Assembly: GCF_003071345.1 (NCBI RefSeq) | Contig: NZ_QCYK01000003.1 | Coordinates: forward strand, 248,001 to 312,000 | DNA length: 64,000 nucleotides | Direction of reading: 5' to 3' | DNA from: Chitinophaga parva | GTDB taxonomy: Bacteria > Bacteroidota > Bacteroidia > Chitinophagales > Chitinophagaceae | Part shown: piece by piece, positions 61,657 through 64,000 of the stretch | Layout of the letters: each line of letters starts with the position of its first letter | How positions within the stretch are numbered: position 1 is the first letter of the stretch | Notes under the pieces: model-generated | The model's input: the letters and a program-made list of their open reading frames with translations, nothing else | What the model was told of the DNA's origin: nothing | Database searches by the model: none | Made by a program: the position numbers and the translations under genes

Positions 61657-62775
61657 ATGCTTGAAAATTTGAAAATAGGAATATTAGGAGGCGGTCAGCT
61701 GGGCGGCATGCTTATACGGCATGCCATAGATCTCGGTCTCCACATTTCGGTGATGGATAAAGATGCAAATGCGCCTTGTGCCCGTTATACGTCTTCTTTT
61801 ACATGCGCCGATCCTAAATCCTATGAAGCCGTTTTGGCGTTTGGCCAGGGCCTGGATGTGATCACCATCGAAATGGAAGCGGTGAACATCGATGCCTTGC
61901 GTGAACTTGAAAAGCAAGGTGTCAGGGTTTTTCCTTCCCCCGATACAATTAAAGTGATCCAGGATAAGCTTACGCAAAAGCAATTCCTGCAGTCACAGGG
62001 CATCCCGGTGGCGCCGGGCCAGGCCATTGAAAGCAGGGATGACCTGTACCAATATGAAAGCAAACTGCCCGGCTGTCTTAAGAAACGGCGCAATGGGTAT
62101 GATGGCTATGGGGTAATGGTGCTGAGGACCCCCGCAGATATTGCTACTGCTTTTGATGAGCCATCCGTGCTGGAAGAGCTGGTAGATATTAAACACGAAA
62201 TTGCGGTCATCGTAGCAAGAAATGAGCAGGGCGAAGTGAAATGCTATGATGCAGTTGCGATGGTATTCTCCGGGGAAAAATTCATACTTGATTTCCAGCT
62301 GGCGCCCGCGCAGCTGCCGGAAGGGATACTGAAAGAAGCTACCGCGCTTGCTGAAAAGATAGCCAATGCGCTCCAACTTGTTGGTATTCTTGCCGTAGAA
62401 ATGTTTGTGACCAAGGATGACAAGGTCCTGGTGAACGAACTGGCGCCCAGGCCCCACAACAGCGGCCACCACACGATAGAAGCCAGCACTACCTCGCAAT
62501 ATGAACAATTGCTCCGGGCCATTTTAGGTTTGCCGCTGGGCGATACCGGGCTTCATTTTCCTTCTCTTATGCTGAATATCCTGGAAACCGCGGCACTGAG
62601 TGCTAACAGGCAGGAGAAACTGCGTTCCCTGCTGGCTGTTGATGGTGCACACCTTCACTGGTATGGCAAAAAAGGCAGCAGGATAGGCAGGAAAGTAGGC
62701 CACGTGACCATCACGGGCAACACCATGGAAAGCGTTGTGGCAAAAGCGGAAACCATCCGGAAAATTTTAAATTGA
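61657..62775 (+). CDS. purK: N5-carboxyaminoimidazole ribonucleotide synthase
   Basis: 372 residues from ATG 61657. ATP-grasp enzyme that makes N5-CAIR from AIR, bicarbonate and ATP in purine synthesis. The N-terminal part has [21 protein letters not shown], the ATP-grasp core [21 protein letters not shown], the metal-binding end [30 protein letters not shown], and a C-terminal AIRC-related domain ([23 protein letters not shown]). purE begins 5 bp downstream. Confidence 0.95.
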   Translation: MLENLKIGILGGGQLGGMLIRHAIDLGLHISVMDKDANAPCARYTSSFTCADPKSYEAVLAFGQGLDVITIEMEAVNIDALRELEKQGVRVFPSPDTIKVIQDKLTQKQFLQSQGIPVAPGQAIESRDDLYQYESKLPGCLKKRRNGYDGYGVMVLRTPADIATAFDEPSVLEELVDIKHEIAVIVARNEQGEVKCYDAVAMVFSGEKFILDFQLAPAQLPEGILKEATALAEKIANALQLVGILAVEMFVTKDDKVLVNELAPRPHNSGHHTIEASTTSQYEQLLRAILGLPLGDTGLHFPSLMLNILETAALSANRQEKLRSLLAVDGAHLHWYGKKGSRIGRKVGHVTITGNTMESVVAKAETIRKILN

Positions 62776-62780
62776 AAAAT

Positions 62781-63275
62781 ATGAAACAGGTAGAAGTAGG
62801 CATCATTATGGGCAGCAGCTCCGATGCGCCTATCATGCGGCAGGCAATAGAAGTGCTGAAGAAATTTGACATCGGCTACGAGTTCAACGTGGTGTCCGCA
62901 CACCGCAGCCCCCAGCGGATGTTTGATTACGCAGCTGCCGCGGAAGGCCGCGGACTGAAGGTGATCATTGCAGGTGCCGGTGGTGCAGCACACCTCCCGG
63001 GTATGGTAGCCGCCATTACTACATTGCCTGTGGTGGGCGTGCCCATCAAGTCTTCCAATTCCCTTGATGGCTGGGATTCCCTGCTGTCTATCGTGCAAAT
63101 GCCGGGAGATATACCGGTGGCTACTGTAAGCGTGAATGGTGCCCGCAATGCCGGCTTACTGGCCGTGCAGATCCTGGCCACTGCCAACAGCGCCCTCCGG
63201 GAACAACTGGCCGCGATGAAAAAGGAAAATTACGAGAAGGTGCTCCAGCAAGATGAAACGCTGGACCGTTCTTAG
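62781..63275 (+). CDS. purE: N5-CAIR mutase (class I PurE)
   Basis: 164 residues from ATG 62781, the full usual length. Converts N5-CAIR to CAIR. The active-site motifs [12 protein letters not shown] and [18 protein letters not shown], with the catalytic His in SAHRSP, and [27 protein letters not shown] are complete. It is co-transcribed with purK. A terminator follows at 63348. Confidence 0.96.
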   Translation: MKQVEVGIIMGSSSDAPIMRQAIEVLKKFDIGYEFNVVSAHRSPQRMFDYAAAAEGRGLKVIIAGAGGAAHLPGMVAAITTLPVVGVPIKSSNSLDGWDSLLSIVQMPGDIPVATVSVNGARNAGLLAVQILATANSALREQLAAMKKENYEKVLQQDETLDRS

Positions 63276-63762
63276 AGAATGAAGAGGGTAGGAGGTTGTT
63301 GATAAAACGCCCCCTGCATAACCTGGTGAATAGCGTAGAAGATAATGCCCGCAGATAGGATGTCTGCGGGTTTTTTATGCCGTATAGCCGGCACTGTATG
63401 CGGTGCCGTTTTACCTGGATCTGCATGAAACAGCCATCCCTTTTTGAGCGTGAATGGCGCGAAGTTTGAAGACACTTTTCAAACGCAGGATCCCTTCCCG
63501 GAACTGTACGCTGGTCCGCCAGCAGACGCGGCCGGTGTCATAAACATTAAAAAAAGACGACAGTTAATATTTTGCATTACCTTCATCATAACGACTGTTA
63601 GTCCCTTGTAGCGACCGGATATGAAAACCACTTTTAATTGATATTACTGCTGATATTACTGCAGCTTGTGAAATGTTTGTCGTTAGCCGTCCATAATCCA
63701 CATATTCCCCTTTTGAAGGTATATTTTTTTTCAACAGATGTTTTATCACCAAAAACCCAAGT
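63276..63762. other. 487-bp non-coding region between purE and the DUF4402 gene
   Basis: Apart from the purKE terminator, it holds a tandem 12-bp repeat TGATATTACTGC twice at 63639-63650 and 63651-63662, and an A/T-rich leader with TATTTTTTTTCAAC before the next ATG. No gene or structured RNA is supported. Confidence 0.5.
63348..63377 (+). terminator. Terminator of the purKE operon
   Basis: Arms CCCGCAGA (63348-63355) and TCTGCGGG (63363-63370), 7-nt loop, followed by six Ts. Confidence 0.85.
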
Positions 63763-64000
63763 ATGAAAAAGTTCAACTGTATCTCGGCCATCACATTGGT
63801 ATTTGCTGCTATTACCACCAGTGTTTCTGCGCAGGAAACTGCCTCTGCTACTGCTACCGCCACCATCGTAACACCTATTAGCATTGTGAAAGACGTGGAC
63901 ATGAATTTTGGTAACGTTGCCGTGCAATCCACCGCCGGGGGGACGGTCGTGCTTACCCCGGCAGGCGTGCGTACAGCTACCGGCGGTGTAACGCTTCCTT
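63763..64000 (+). CDS. DUF4402 secreted protein, N-terminal part (cut by window edge)
   Basis: 79 residues visible from ATG 63763. Signal peptide MKKFNCISAITLVFAAITTSVSA before QETAS. The mature start ATATATIVTPISIVKDVDMNFGNVAVQSTAGGTVVLTPAGVRTATGGVTL is the typical beginning of DUF4402, a beta-sandwich protein of fimbria-related or surface origin in Bacteroidota and Proteobacteria. The rest is outside the window, so its full length and partners are unknown. Confidence 0.85.
   Translation, partial: MKKFNCISAITLVFAAITTSVSAQETASATATATIVTPISIVKDVDMNFGNVAVQSTAGGTVVLTPAGVRTATGGVTLP

Overview
The window looks like a chromosomal segment of a Bacteroidota bacterium, most likely from the Chitinophagaceae (Chitinophaga-like). 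The evidence is a SusC/SusD pair, a T9SS type A C-terminal sorting domain, many lipoproteins with a Cys lipobox, TPR-containing hybrid-style sensor kinases, LytS/LytTR and AraC regulators, a DUF4402 protein, and repeated Bacteroidota-type -7 promoter boxes (TAnnTTTG) upstream of genes. Base composition is moderately GC-rich except for a visibly AT-rich patch at about 47.8-49.9 kb. No rRNA, CRISPR array, intact insertion sequence or phage gene was seen. One tRNA gene (Leu, anticodon CAG) is present.

Layout. 1-9.5 kb: the 3' part of a DUF5703/GH95-like glycosidase, a large AsmA-like protein, a small lipoprotein divergent from a TPR histidine kinase/NarL-type regulator pair, and purT. 9.5-23.5 kb: a TPR HisKA_2-type kinase, a secreted DUF3472-ricin-T9SS protein, then divergently a SusC-SusD-fasciclin-lipoprotein operon closed by a strong terminator, and a second TPR HisKA_2-type kinase. 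The two SusCD-side transcription units face away from a 519-bp regulatory region with two phased CAAACGTTTG palindromes. 23.4-32.5 kb: mostly single metabolic genes (acyltransferase, MDR oxidoreductase, phosphotransferase, PH-domain membrane protein, TIM-barrel isomerase, methyltransferase, Tat-exported hydrolase, aldehyde dehydrogenase), often arranged convergently with tiny gaps or 4-bp overlaps. At 32.3 kb lies a 139-bp element with 32-bp inverted repeats.

33-46.5 kb: a rhodanese / ArsR-rhodanese fusion / MFS operon with a perfect operator-like palindrome at its promoter; an aldo/keto reductase divergent from an AraC regulator; a beta-propeller and a sterol-desaturase-like pair; a LytS/LytTR two-component system followed by a CocE-type hydrolase; an orphan N-terminal domain of an RluA-type pseudouridine synthase; and two poorly characterised secreted proteins. 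46.5-53.3 kb: yjdM, an SDR divergent from an HxlR regulator with symmetric operator-like repeats, an AT-rich patch with a broken thioredoxin-like fragment and a TlpA-type thioredoxin beside tRNA-Leu, a thioesterase, small SnoaL-like and metallo-hydrolase genes. 53.3-64 kb: a TolC-HlyD-MFS tripartite efflux operon divergent from an AraC regulator, an FtsX-type permease, an alpha/beta hydrolase, purK-purE, and the 5' end of a DUF4402 secreted protein.

The genes mostly form small independent modules: polysaccharide sensing/uptake (SusCD plus secreted DUF3472 protein and TPR kinases), persulfide/sulfur-linked regulation (rhodanese operon), drug/solute efflux, and purine biosynthesis (purT here and purKE at the far end). 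Nothing here is a demonstrably new multi-gene system. The most unusual items are the ArsR-rhodanese operon, the orphan pseudouridine-synthase domain, the inverted-repeat element, the AT-rich tRNA-proximal remnant and several uncharacterised palindromic operators.
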